Shown here: piece by piece, positions 34,818-43,659 of the stretch
Position numbering within the stretch: position 1 is the stretch's first letter
How the letters are laid out: every line of letters begins with the position of its first letter
NCBI GenBank assembly: GCA_902363535.1
Contig: CABJAE010000003.1
Location: 62,001 to 126,000, forward strand
Source: Peptoniphilaceae bacterium
GTDB taxonomy: Bacteria; Bacillota; Clostridia; Tissierellales; Peptoniphilaceae
Direction: 5' to 3'
DNA length: 64,000 bases
The notes under the pieces: model-generated
The model's database searches: none
The model's input: the letters and a program-made list of their open reading frames with translations, nothing else
Told to the model about the DNA's origin: nothing
Translations under genes and position numbers: made by a program

Positions 34818-37800
34818 TTAGTGGCCGAATTGATAGATGACTTTTGCCAGTTGCGCGCGGGTGAAGTTTCCTTTCGGAGCGAAGGTTTTGTCTTCGTTTC
34901 CTTGTAGGATTTCGTAGCGGCTCATGTGCATTACCGCTTCTTGTGCCCACGAGGGAATGGTATCGAAGTCGGTGTATTGCGGCACTTGTTCTGTTTCTTT
35001 CAATTGAATTTTTAAGGTGTTGGTGTATCGGTAGAGTATGGTCGCCATTTCGGCGCGATCCAGTGTTTTGTTCGGTGCAAAGCGATTGTCGCCTACGCCC
35101 AGGACGATTTTGTTTTCTGCCGCCCACGCGATGTAGGGGGCGGTGAAATCACCTGCGTCCACGTCTTTGTATGGCGCAAATTGATATTTGCTTGTGTCCA
35201 CGTTTGCGTAGCGTGCCAGGACGGTGACAAATTGTGCCCTTGTAACGGGGTAATCGGGCATGAAGGCAATGTCGCCTGCAATGTTGTTGAAGTAACCTTT
35301 TGCCAAGGCATCTCGTATAACGGCTTCCGCCCAGTGGCCGGTGAAATCGTCTTTTATTTGCGGCGCTTTGTTTCCATTGGCAGGATCTTGGGAAGCGGAT
35401 CCCCGGTTCGGTGTAGAGGGGAACCGATTTTGACTCGATCCTCTACTGCCTGGCTTCGTTCCGGGATCGGGCTTCGTTCCGGGATCGGGCTTCGTTCCGG
35501 GATCGGGCTTCGTTCCGGGATCGGGCTTCGTTCCGGGATCGGGCTTCGTTCCGGGATCGGGCTTTGTTCCGGGATCGGGGTTGCTCTCCGTATCTTTCCA
35601 TTGCGCCGTAATGGTCATGCTGTCGTGAATGGTGACTTGGGTGCCGGGTTGCATCAGTTTGCCTGATACGAGCCAGCCGACAAATTCCTTTCCTGCCGGT
35701 GCTTGCAAGCCGTTTTGCGGCAAGGTAATGGTAGAGTCTTTTTCTACTTCCCTGGATTGTTCCATACCTTGTCCGCATGCTTTTTCGAAGTTGACGGTTA
35801 TTTTTTCTATAGGTTTGGCGTATTTAAAGACGGCGGTAATGTCGAGATTTTTTGTGGCGTTAAGGACTTCGCCCGGTTGACGTAACCCTTTAAGGTCTTC
35901 CTTTTCCGCCGAGGGTGCCCTGCCCTGTGCTCTCGACACGCCATCCATAAAGGCGTTGGCTTCTTCTACGCGCCATCCCGCGAAGACTTTGCCTTTCGGC
36001 GCCGTCAAAGTGCATTCCGGCAAGGCGAAATCTTCCCCTTGGACGATGCTTGCGGGTGCCATGGTGCCTCCGCCTCCGCCGGCATGGAATTTAACGGTGA
36101 CCTTCGTATTTTCCTTTTTGACCAGTTTGTCTTTCTCAGGATCGAAGCTCATAATTTTCACGGTCGTATTCCGCGCGTAGTCTTTTGCCACGACTTTGAT
36201 TTCATAAGGAGCGTCGCCGTATTTTTCTAAGTTCGTGTCGGCGATGTAAGGTTTGCCGTTAATGAAAATTTCTTTTTCTTGGATTTTTCCTGCTTTTTCG
36301 TTGCTACGCTTATCCGTTACGCCGACATAAAGTTTTTTGTCCATGCCATAGGGAATGGCTTGGCCATTTTCTACGGAATCTTTGGAAATAGTGACCTCGG
36401 GTTTTACATCATCTAAATAGAGATGGTATTGGGTTCTGAGGGCTCTTTGAACGACATTGCCTTCGCCGTCTTTAATATCGCCGGGCATGCCGTTTCCGGA
36501 GTAATCTTTTGCCGCCCAGTCCAGGCGATCGCCGTCTTCGAAGGGTATTTTCACTTCAAAGGGTCGGCTGTTGTCGCTCTTAAGGTCGCCGTAGATCAAG
36601 TATTCGTCTACAATGCTTTCATTGATGCGCAGGTGCCAGTTGAAGCCGCCTTTATCGCCGACGACGCCTTTCATTACCAAGGGGCTCTTGCGAACGTAGA
36701 GTTCGCTGTCGGCAGTGGGGTTGAAGAAGTTTTTATCCATATCCAATTGCACAGCGTCTTTATCGAAATAAACGCATTTGCCTTTTTCGGAAATGAGATT
36801 TTCTTCTTTCAGTTCTACCTTGCCGTCCTTTTTAATCGCATTACCCTTTTCATCTAAGGCAATTCTGTAAACTTTGTAGTTTATGTGGTTAAAGCCTTGG
36901 AGAATATTGAAACGAATATTTTCGTCTTTTCCATATTCCTGACCTTGTTCGCAACGGGATGCGTCGCAGTAATACACGTCGGAGCTTAAGGGCTTTAAGC
37001 CGTTTTTGCCCGGGTTGAAGGATGTGATCTTTACGGCGTAGCCTTTGTAAATCTTCAGCTCTTCCCGCATTTTAAAGATGGTTTTGCCGTTGACGTCTTT
37101 AGCTGCTTCTACTTTGCCGTTTAAATCGCTATTGCTAAGTTCTTCGATATCGCCGACTTTGGATTCGACGGGGTGGAACTTTTTCGCTTCTTTTTTCTTC
37201 GTTTCGGGCATTCTAAAGAAGATTTCTTTGCTCTTTCCCTGTTGATCGACGACGAATAGTTTAATATCCCGTTCGTAGTTGGTTCCCTTATCGTTATTGA
37301 CGTCGTCTTTGTTGCCGTAGAAGTCGAAGGAAAGGGTATTGTTTTTGTCGTTGTAATCGAAGGTCATGACCTCGGCCCGTTTGCCGGTTTTTATCATGGT
37401 CGCCGATTGATAGTAAAGCTTCGCCTTCTTCGATACATTTTTGAGGGTGCCGGATACGCGGAAGCCGCCGTCTGCATCGGGTGTAATTTTGCCGACATAA
37501 CCTTTTGCCTTTAGATCCTCCATGGTTTCCTTGGTATATTCCATCTTCGTTCCGTCTTCATAGAAGAGGGGGTTGCCGTCGGCGTCGAGTTCCCCATAGA
37601 AATCGCCGTAATCGGTGTAAGGCTTTTCTTCGCCGGTAACAAAATCGTATTTGTTATAGGTCTTGGGTTTCGGCATCCTCCGTAAATCGGCTTCTTCTAT
37701 TTTTCCTGTAGTGGAATGTTTTTCATCCAAGACAATCTCCGGCTTTCCTTCGACCTTTTTGTCGTTTCCTTGTTTTTCTTCTTCCGGTTTGTTTTCAAGA

Positions 37801-40800
37801 GGCGCGGCAGTCTTCAACTTGCTGCCGTCGATGGCATACTTGTCATCTGTCTTGTAGCCCTCTTCATCCTCGTTTGCCTTTGCGTTTACTTCATATTTCA
37901 GCTTCCCGTCGGTGAGATTTTTGTCGAATTTCACGCGGAAGGTGTCGGAGAAGTTGGTGGCGCCGTCGAGGGCCGCCAATTCCAGGGTTTTGCCTTGAAG
38001 ATCGCTGTTGGCGCCTTTAATGACGTAGTGCGTTTCGCCGGTATTGGCATCGTAGCCTTTGTTGAGAACTTTTAGATTCGGCTCTTTAATTAAGTCGCCG
38101 TATTCATCCACAAAGGATGCGCCTAAGAACCAAAGTTTGTTGGAAACTTCTTTAAAGGCCTCGGGATGTTGTTTTTGATCGTAATTAAACCACGTCTTCG
38201 ATTTGTCCGGGTTTTGGTGATAGGTGTCCTTCGCCACGACCTTAATTTCATCGGGGTTGGAACAATCGACAGAAAGAATCTTCGGCGCCGTATTGTCAAC
38301 TTTTACAGGAACATAGGACACTTGATAGGGGTAATCCGGGGTGAGGCGGTATTGGAATTTGTAGTAGTATTGTCCTTCCGCCAAGGGCGTCAGACCCGGC
38401 TCGATGTAGTCTCCATCTATTTCCATGGTTTTCGGCGAATACACTTTGCCGTCCCATTGCATTTCGGGGAATACTTTCATCTTGGATTTTTTTAAGCCCT
38501 TTGCCGTGTTGCTCTTACAGTTTAAAATGCCCTTAACAAATTGTTGTACGGAAAGCACTTTAAGGTTCCGTTGGCCCGCTTCTTCCTGCTGGTTGACGAT
38601 GGCCACTTTCGCGTCGTAGGCGGAGCGTAAAATAAGGGGCGTAGGCGTTACCATTTTATCGGTGGTGTAGCCCTTGATAATTTTACTGTCGCCGGTGGTT
38701 TGTTGCATAAAATCCATACTGTTATTCAAGGAGAAGAAAGCGGGGTCTTGTTCAAAGTTCGGGTTGCCGTCTTCAGTGTTTTGAATAACGCCTGCCGGGT
38801 TAAAGAGGTCGATGCCGTGTTCGCCTCCGCGTCCGCGGTTCATGGTGCCGGGGCGTTTTAAGTTGCCTTCGTCGTCGTGGCCGACGATGCCTTTGGATTT
38901 AGATCCATCTTCCCACGCCCATTTGTCGATAATGGTTTCTTTGTTCCAGTCTCCTGCAAAGCCCATGACCGGCATGGAAAGGGAAGGTTGTGCGTTTTCG
39001 TTTTTGCCGTCGGCAGCTTCTTTCGATTCAAAACTCAAGAAGCTTTCCACAAATTGATTGTTCGCTTTGCCCGTTTCCATTTTCGCCGCCAAATTGTAGC
39101 TGCTGTGTGCGGGAACAGTTATGGTTTCGGAACCAAGGCTTAAGCGGGCACCTTCTACTTTTTTCGGATGGATTTCCGCTACGATCTTTTGTCCGTCTTG
39201 GCTCTTTTCGTCTTTGTATTCTTCGTCCAGTTTTTTCACCGGCGTTTCCCCGTCGGTGGTGACCGGGCTTGCGGACACGTTAAATGTCAGGTCGCGGTCG
39301 GAAATGTTTCGAAGGGTAATGGTGAAATCTTTCGATCTGTCTTTAATTTCCCGCAAGGAAGCGGAACCGTAATCGTTGGATTGGCCGTCGCCGCCTTTGG
39401 CTTTTACGGACACGATGACATTGTTCTTCAACGCTTTTTCCACGTCGATAATACCTGCCCCTTGTTGACGAGGCGATGCAAACAGCGTTTGATTTTGTTC
39501 ATCTTTCGTCGTCGGGTCTTTCATGGGCCGCGCCGTATTTTGAAGCATGATCTTCGTCAAGGTTACGAGGTCGATGCCCGATCCTTTAATAAGAGGATCT
39601 TTTTCAATTTGTTTTAAGCGGGGCCGAATCAATACGGTGGACGCGGAGACCACGGGGGTCGCCATGGAAGTGCCGCTCATGTATTGATAGGTGCTCTTTC
39701 CGTTGATGACGTTAAGTGTGGAGTAAATGTTTTTACCGGGAGCGGATACGTCGGGTTTTAGGAGCAGGTCGGTACGGGGTCCCCAGGACGTGGAGCCTGC
39801 CGGCACTTCTTCGTCGCCCCATTTGATTTTATCGTTTAAAAATTCGACGGAAAGATTCTTTTCCTGTCCGACGGCAGGTTTGTGTGCGTCGAATGCCTTC
39901 ATGTCGATGCGGTAATCGCCTTTTTTGTTTTGCTTTTCATCGGCAGTCGTTTGTTTGCCGGTGATCATGTCCCAAAGATCTCGGCCATCGTAACCGGATA
40001 CGGAGAAGACTTGTACTTGTGTACGTTCATCTTGTTCGTATCCCATGGCAGGCACATTTTCCCAGTCGTCGCGGTTGTAATAATTTACGGTGTTGACGAC
40101 GATAACGCCGACTGCGCCTTTGTTTTTAACTTTTTGGAAGGCGTATTTCATGTCGGTTGAGAAAATACGATCCATGACCACGATTTTGCCTTTCACGTCT
40201 TTTCCGGCAATGTCTGCGTCTTGGCATTTACCTAAGTAAATAAAGTCGTAATCTTTTTGGGTGAAGTGGTTTTTGTCGAAGAAGGCGCCGATTTGAGAAT
40301 AGCGCATATCTTTTCCCCCGATCTTCACACCGTTAAATTCCACGACGGTATTTCTCGACGATGCGACGGCGATGGCATCTTCATGTGCCGCCGTACGGGT
40401 GACGTTCCCCGTGTCGGTCATGTTAAGGGCATTGTTGCTGTAACGGTCCCATGAGGAATCCGATGCGGATGTGGCGTAGTTCCCCGTGGCGACGCAAACG
40501 GGAATGTCGGCTTTCCTCAGGCCGCGAATGGCTTGCCAATATTTTTCGCCCACAAGGCCCGTGCCCGTAAAGCCCGACGAAATGGAAATAACGTCCGCTC
40601 CGTGGGTAATGCAGTCTTCAAAGGCGTGGAACATGGTTTCGTCGCCGGCAAAGCCGTCGCTGGCGTCAGAGTACATTTTGTACGCCATTAATTGGGCGTT
40701 GGGAGCAATGCCGCGGATCCCGTTTTTAGCCTGAAGATCTTGTTTCGTGGCGTTGGCCGCTAAAATCCCGGAAATGTGCATGCCGTGGGGATCGTGATAA

Positions 40801-41504
40801 TCGCTGCCGTCGTCATACATTTCCTTCGTAATCACGCCGCCGCTTAAGTAGTTGAAGCTACGAGGCACTTTCGGCGACAAGTAAAAGGGCTTGTCCTCGG
40901 GTTTTAAATTTTTTTCCTGTATTTTAGCGGCCGACAAGGCGTCGTCATCTAAGCGCATGTCCTTGTGCTTGTAGTCCATCCCCGTGTCGATGTTGGCGAT
41001 GAGCATACCGCGGCCGTCGTAATGTTTCCCGATTTCGGGATTGGTGGCATTGATGGCCTTTAAGTAATCGGTGGCTTTATCCACTTTGACGACTTCGCGC
41101 GCATTTTCCATTAAAGGTTCGAGGGTTCCGCAACGCTCCACACTCTTGACCCCCGGCAATGTTCGGATAACTTCCGCCTGTTCGGGATAGGTTTGTATGG
41201 AAACCGCATTAAAAAGAATGTGATAATCGTATAGGATTTTCACATCTTTCATCTTTTTCAATTTTTCCTTCACCGAATCACGCATCGCTTCTTGTGAAAA
41301 CTCTACGATGTAGGCGAATTTTTCGTTTTGCACTGCCACATTTTTCTGTGACGCTTCAAATTTTTTTACGATGGCACTGGCTTGCGGCGCTTTATTATGT
41401 ACCGTCGCCTTTTTGGTGACGTCAACAGCTGCTGCAAGCGCACTTTCAGCCGATGAAAAAATCATCGTCGCCGCCAAAAGCAAGCTAATCGTCTTCTTCT
41501 GCAT
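34818..41504 (-). CDS. Giant cell-surface subtilase with S-layer homology domains
   Basis: 2228 residues. Signal peptide 1-25 (ending ALAAA), propeptide-like I9 region (about 60-140), then an S8 subtilase domain with Asp173 (NIDTG), His240 (DPHGMHISG), Asn342 (ATGNYA) and Ser613 (SGTSMATP). A PA-type insert lies near 420-515. A Fn3-like domain (IKDRSKDFTITLRNISDRDL) and further beta-rich units follow, as in C5a peptidase and lactocepin. Near the C-terminus are two InlB-like repeats (GKVFAGWRVEE, GKEFVGWLVSG), seven PDPGTK units and three SLH domains (DFTGHWAEAVIRDAL onward). SLH domains bind pyruvylated wall polymers, so it is displayed on the S-layer or wall. Likely role: degrading host proteins or peptides for nutrition or immune evasion. 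ATG follows GGAGGTTTT; a near-consensus promoter with an operator lies upstream. Confidence 0.93.
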   Translation of the reverse strand: MQKKTISLLLAATMIFSSAESALAAAVDVTKKATVHNKAPQASAIVKKFEASQKNVAVQNEKFAYIVEFSQEAMRDSVKEKLKKMKDVKILYDYHILFNAVSIQTYPEQAEVIRTLPGVKSVERCGTLEPLMENAREVVKVDKATDYLKAINATNPEIGKHYDGRGMLIANIDTGMDYKHKDMRLDDDALSAAKIQEKNLKPEDKPFYLSPKVPRSFNYLSGGVITKEMYDDGSDYHDPHGMHISGILAANATKQDLQAKNGIRGIAPNAQLMAYKMYSDASDGFAGDETMFHAFEDCITHGADVISISSGFTGTGLVGEKYWQAIRGLRKADIPVCVATGNYATSASDSSWDRYSNNALNMTDTGNVTRTAAHEDAIAVASSRNTVVEFNGVKIGGKDMRYSQIGAFFDKNHFTQKDYDFIYLGKCQDADIAGKDVKGKIVVMDRIFSTDMKYAFQKVKNKGAVGVIVVNTVNYYNRDDWENVPAMGYEQDERTQVQVFSVSGYDGRDLWDMITGKQTTADEKQNKKGDYRIDMKAFDAHKPAVGQEKNLSVEFLNDKIKWGDEEVPAGSTSWGPRTDLLLKPDVSAPGKNIYSTLNVINGKSTYQYMSGTSMATPVVSASTVLIRPRLKQIEKDPLIKGSGIDLVTLTKIMLQNTARPMKDPTTKDEQNQTLFASPRQQGAGIIDVEKALKNNVIVSVKAKGGDGQSNDYGSASLREIKDRSKDFTITLRNISDRDLTFNVSASPVTTDGETPVKKLDEEYKDEKSQDGQKIVAEIHPKKVEGARLSLGSETITVPAHSSYNLAAKMETGKANNQFVESFLSFESKEAADGKNENAQPSLSMPVMGFAGDWNKETIIDKWAWEDGSKSKGIVGHDDEGNLKRPGTMNRGRGGEHGIDLFNPAGVIQNTEDGNPNFEQDPAFFSLNNSMDFMQQTTGDSKIIKGYTTDKMVTPTPLILRSAYDAKVAIVNQQEEAGQRNLKVLSVQQFVKGILNCKSNTAKGLKKSKMKVFPEMQWDGKVYSPKTMEIDGDYIEPGLTPLAEGQYYYKFQYRLTPDYPYQVSYVPVKVDNTAPKILSVDCSNPDEIKVVAKDTYHQNPDKSKTWFNYDQKQHPEAFKEVSNKLWFLGASFVDEYGDLIKEPNLKVLNKGYDANTGETHYVIKGANSDLQGKTLELAALDGATNFSDTFRVKFDKNLTDGKLKYEVNAKANEDEEGYKTDDKYAIDGSKLKTAAPLENKPEEEKQGNDKKVEGKPEIVLDEKHSTTGKIEEADLRRMPKPKTYNKYDFVTGEEKPYTDYGDFYGELDADGNPLFYEDGTKMEYTKETMEDLKAKGYVGKITPDADGGFRVSGTLKNVSKKAKLYYQSATMIKTGKRAEVMTFDYNDKNNTLSFDFYGNKDDVNNDKGTNYERDIKLFVVDQQGKSKEIFFRMPETKKKEAKKFHPVESKVGDIEELSNSDLNGKVEAAKDVNGKTIFKMREELKIYKGYAVKITSFNPGKNGLKPLSSDVYYCDASRCEQGQEYGKDENIRFNILQGFNHINYKVYRIALDEKGNAIKKDGKVELKEENLISEKGKCVYFDKDAVQLDMDKNFFNPTADSELYVRKSPLVMKGVVGDKGGFNWHLRINESIVDEYLIYGDLKSDNSRPFEVKIPFEDGDRLDWAAKDYSGNGMPGDIKDGEGNVVQRALRTQYHLYLDDVKPEVTISKDSVENGQAIPYGMDKKLYVGVTDKRSNEKAGKIQEKEIFINGKPYIADTNLEKYGDAPYEIKVVAKDYARNTTVKIMSFDPEKDKLVKKENTKVTVKFHAGGGGGTMAPASIVQGEDFALPECTLTAPKGKVFAGWRVEEANAFMDGVSRAQGRAPSAEKEDLKGLRQPGEVLNATKNLDITAVFKYAKPIEKITVNFEKACGQGMEQSREVEKDSTITLPQNGLQAPAGKEFVGWLVSGKLMQPGTQVTIHDSMTITAQWKDTESNPDPGTKPDPGTKPDPGTKPDPGTKPDPGTKPDPGTKPDPGTKPGSRGSSQNRFPSTPNRGSASQDPANGNKAPQIKDDFTGHWAEAVIRDALAKGYFNNIAGDIAFMPDYPVTRAQFVTVLARYANVDTSKYQFAPYKDVDAGDFTAPYIAWAAENKIVLGVGDNRFAPNKTLDRAEMATILYRYTNTLKIQLKETEQVPQYTDFDTIPSWAQEAVMHMSRYEILQGNEDKTFAPKGNFTRAQLAKVIYQFGH
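35449..35581 (-). repeat. Seven tandem 18-bp units coding PDPGTK
   Basis: The sequence CTTCGTTCCGGGATCGGG (plus strand) is repeated about seven times with near identity. It encodes the proline-rich linker between InlB-like repeats and SLH domains. Copy number is likely variable between strains through slippage. Confidence 0.9.
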
Positions 41505-41542
41505 CCAAAACCTCCTTCAGTGGATCGCTAAACTATTCTTGG

Positions 41543-41563
41543 GAACGATAACTATTATCGTTC
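41543..41563. promoter_or_regulatory. Operator-like perfect dyad at the subtilase promoter
   Basis: GAACGATAA-CTA-TTATCGTTC, nine perfectly matched pairs around a 3-base centre. It begins eight bases past the -10 box, covering the expected transcription start, an ideal place for a repressor. Confidence 0.6.
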
Positions 41564-41570
41564 GATAAAG

Positions 41571-41599
41571 ATTATAAGTTTCTAACTATTTCACGTCAA
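41571..41599 (-). promoter_or_regulatory. Promoter of the subtilase gene
   Basis: TTGACG (41599..41594), 17 bases, TATAAT (41576..41571) on the minus strand, about 65 bases upstream of the start codon. Confidence 0.8.
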
Positions 41600-41756
41600 G
41601 AGACTCTTTACTTTACTGAAATTTAAACAAGTCTTTCACTGCAGGCGGATGATCGTGGTGGATTTTTTCGCGAGAACGTTCTAATTGATAATATTAATCG
41701 AAATTAATTTATTCCTTTTTCGAAAATCGATCGATCATTTTATCTTCTCTGAAAAT

Positions 41757-41785
41757 AAAAAATGCCTTCTAAAAAAAGAAGGCAT
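41757..41785 (-). terminator. Orphan intrinsic terminator
   Basis: Perfect 9-bp stem ATGCCTTCT/AGAAGGCAT with a 6-base loop and a T-run on the minus strand. It follows the small gene fragment at 41813-41929. Confidence 0.7.
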
Positions 41786-41812
41786 GAAAAGTTTTATGTC
41801 ACGTATAATTTT

Positions 41813-41929
41813 TTACGACGAGGGTTCTTCCAATGCTTCGATGGACTTGATTTCATCCAACAGTGGCTCGCCCGCCTTTCCTCTAAACATCGTCACATAC
41901 AAATCGGGATAAAAGTCGGGAAATCGGGA
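41813..41929 (-). pseudogene. Small gene fragment between subtilase and tRNA-Pro
   Basis: The minus strand reads RFPDFYPDLYVTMFRGKAGE and then LLDEIKSIEALEEPSS to a stop at 41813, preceded by an in-frame TGA and without a ribosome-binding site. The composition is protein-like and a terminator follows, so it looks like the 3' end of a lost gene. The 25-codon frame from ATG 41890 could also be a small gene. No family is recognised. The rest of the 41.6-42.0 kb gap shows nothing but AT-rich sequence. Confidence 0.35.
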
Positions 41930-41971
41930 TCAAAACCTCGATAAAGGGATGAGATGAAACGAAGATTGAAA

Positions 41972-42017
41972 AAGAAAAACGGCTGATTTACGCCGTCAGA
42001 CGTAATCAGCCGTTTTT
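41972..42017. terminator. Terminator of tRNA-Pro
   Basis: Stem ACGGCTGATT/AATCAGCCGT extended by ACG/CGT with a T-run on either strand; on the minus strand it lies a few bases after the tRNA CCA end. Confidence 0.8.
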
Positions 42018-42022
42018 ACAAT

Positions 42023-42099
42023 TGGTCGAGATGACAGGATTTGAACCTGCGACCCCATGTCCCCCAGACATGTACGCTACCAAACTGCGCCACATCTCG
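42023..42099 (-). tRNA. tRNA-Pro, anticodon GGG
   Basis: 77 nt including an encoded CCA. Acceptor stem CGAGATG/CATCTCG, D arm GCGCAGTTTGGTAGCGT, anticodon stem-loop CATGT-CTGGGGG-ACATG giving anticodon GGG, and T arm with GGTTCAAATCC. The cloverleaf is complete. Confidence 0.95.
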
Positions 42100-42112
42100 A
42101 TGCAACAATGGT

Positions 42113-42141
42113 ATTATAACAACTTTACAGAGCCTTTGCAA
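42113..42141 (-). promoter_or_regulatory. Promoter of tRNA-Pro
   Basis: TTGCAA (42141..42136), 17 bases, TATAAT (42118..42113) on the minus strand; the start lies a few bases before the tRNA 5' end. Confidence 0.8.
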
Positions 42142-42188
42142 GTGGCTCGACGATATTTTTATTTTAAGCACTACAAGGCTTCTGTACA

Positions 42189-42218
42189 TTGGTCATTTTG
42201 CGGATCATGTTGTACAAT
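42189..42218 (+). promoter_or_regulatory. Promoter of the ferritin-like gene
   Basis: TTGGTC (42189-42194), 18 bases, TACAAT (42213-42218) on the plus strand, about 40 bases before the start codon and divergent from tRNA-Pro. Confidence 0.6.
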
Positions 42219-42256
42219 AGGGTTGAATCATTTTATCATAGATTGAGGAGGAGTTT

Positions 42257-42745
42257 ATGAGTCAACGAGTAGATGGAAAGGCCATTTTAGAACTGCTGGC
42301 CAAAAACGAACAAGAGGTCGCCAAGGTGTATCGTTACCTTGCGGAAGACGCAAAGTTCGGCGATATGTTTTTTGAAATTATGGCAAAAGACGAGGATCGC
42401 CACCACGATGTGTATTTGAATTTGGCGAAACAAGCCGAAGCCGACGGCGGCTGGGTCGTAGAAAAAGACGACTACGACTATTTCCGCCTTCGCCTGGAGA
42501 GAAGCCTCTTGGCGAAGCCCGAAGAGCTCGTCGAAAAGGCGAAGAAAATTCGCGACAAGATGGATGTCTTCGAATTGGCCGAACGCATCGAACGGGAAAC
42601 CGTGGAAATCGTGCGGGAACTCCAGGACATCGTGCCCCGCTTTGCGCCGAAGGAATTAAAACTTATCGAGCAACAGGAAAAGGCCCACTTGAAGAAAGTG
42701 ACCGAGCGAATTCGCGACAACATGCTTAATGTGCGCGGCATGTAA
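42257..42745 (+). CDS. Ferritin-like / rubrerythrin-type diiron protein
   Basis: 162 residues, ATG after GAGGAGGAG. Four helices carry carboxylate/histidine patterns fitting a ferritin-like diiron site: EQEVAKVYRYLAED, AKDEDRHHDVYLNLA, ERIERETVEIVREL and IEQQEKAHLKKVTERI. There is no rubredoxin tail, so it is not a classic rubrerythrin. Likely cytoplasmic peroxide or iron handling in an anaerobe; this is inferred. The gene ends before an A-tract and GAGAGCGTCCCGGA half-stem (42751-42768), where an IS end begins, so its terminator seems to have been split. Confidence 0.82.
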   Translation: MSQRVDGKAILELLAKNEQEVAKVYRYLAEDAKFGDMFFEIMAKDEDRHHDVYLNLAKQAEADGGWVVEKDDYDYFRLRLERSLLAKPEELVEKAKKIRDKMDVFELAERIERETVEIVRELQDIVPRFAPKELKLIEQQEKAHLKKVTERIRDNMLNVRGM

Positions 42746-42768
42746 TCGAAAAAAGAGAGCGTCCCGGA

Positions 42769-42895
42769 TTTAGACTAATCCCATAAGTTAGACTTAATCG
42801 AGTAAGCAATTCGCTTGCTCGATTTTGTTTTACATATCATTCCTTCTATGCGAATTCCATGGATTCTCGGTATTCCTTCGGACACAGATCTTCCA
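42769..42895 (-). mobile_element. IS150-group end fragment (scar)
   Basis: TTAGACTAATCCCATAAGTT and the following GACTTAATCGAGTAAGC, TTCGCTTGCTCGATTTTGTT and CGGTATT-CCTTCGGAC match the left end of the element at 31.3 kb with scattered changes for about 120 bp. Only the end survives. It is the third copy with the same orientation and borders an AT-rich segment. Confidence 0.8.
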
Positions 42896-42954
42896 AGCTC
42901 GGCAGAATACGGTCAAAGTAAAATAATTCAATACATTTCTCTCTTACGCAACTA

Positions 42955-43005
42955 TATAACGATAAAGACGGGGCATAGTCATTACGCCCCGTCTTTATCG
43001 TTATA
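42955..43005 (-). terminator. Long perfect hairpin after the signal peptidase gene
   Basis: A perfect 20-bp stem (TATAACGATAAAGACGGGGC and its complement) with an 11-base loop, touching the TAG stop of the gene. It has only a short T-tract inside the distal arm (TCTTTATCGTTAT), so terminator function is likely but not certain. Confidence 0.6.
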
Positions 43006-43575
43006 CTAATCAAAATGTCTGATTTTTGTTAAAGGGAAAATTCTATAGCTAACTTTGCCCACTACATTCTTAAAAGGAACTTCGCCAAAAGTCCTACTGT
43101 CGATACTTCCTCCAGGATGCCTATTATCGCCAACTACAAACAGTTCATCTTCCGAAATGGCATGAGGCCCGGCTAAATGAATTGCTTCAGTGTACAAATC
43201 ATTTTCTATGTAAGGTTCATTTAGAAGTTTATCGTTAATATATAATTTTCCTCCTTCTATACTTATCTTATCGCCCGGTAAGCCTATTATTCTTTTAATG
43301 TATAGCTTTTTATTACCTTTTGTCGGAGGAGAGAAAATTATTATCTCTCCTCTCGTGTATTTTGGATGTTTAATGATGTTCTCATATTTTTTGACAATTA
43401 GTAATTCCCCATCTTCAAATGTAGGATGCATAGAACTTCCATCCACATAAGCAGTCTGAAAAATAAAGGTTCTGATAAATAAGGCCAACAAGAAAGCGAC
43501 TCCTATGGTTAAAGCCCATTCTCTTATACTTCTTAGTTTATTAGTATCTTTAACAGCACAAAATATTTTTTTCAT
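43006..43575 (-). CDS. lepB: Signal peptidase I
   Basis: 189 residues, type of B. subtilis SipS. One N-terminal membrane anchor (WALTIGVAFLLALFIRTFIF), catalytic Ser in VDGSSMHPTFEDG (box B) and general-base Lys in YIKRIIGLPGD (box D), and box E VVGDNRHPGGSIDSR with a longer than usual HPGGS insertion. It cleaves signal peptides outside the membrane. The gene is AT-rich in codon use, unlike its neighbours, and sits between an IS scar and gloB, so it was probably acquired. A second, native signal peptidase is expected elsewhere. Confidence 0.93.
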   Translation of the reverse strand: MKKIFCAVKDTNKLRSIREWALTIGVAFLLALFIRTFIFQTAYVDGSSMHPTFEDGELLIVKKYENIIKHPKYTRGEIIIFSPPTKGNKKLYIKRIIGLPGDKISIEGGKLYINDKLLNEPYIENDLYTEAIHLAGPHAISEDELFVVGDNRHPGGSIDSRTFGEVPFKNVVGKVSYRIFPLTKIRHFD

Positions 43576-43659
43576 TATTTGTCACCCCACAATAGTCTCT
43601 GGTACAACCCATCGTACACGAAGCATATTGCAAAATCAAACCCATTTGTAATGCAACAA

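Noticed and set aside
35449..35581. Tandem repeats as a CRISPR array
   Set aside because: Units are contiguous 18-bp coding repeats for PDPGTK with no spacers, and no cas genes are present.
41644..41690. AGAACGTTCT near 41.68 kb as an SOS box
   Set aside because: The Firmicutes LexA site needs a four-base spacer between GAAC and GTTC; here they abut.
42022..42246. 74-codon plus-strand frame at the tRNA
   Set aside because: It is read antisense through tRNA-Pro and its promoter.
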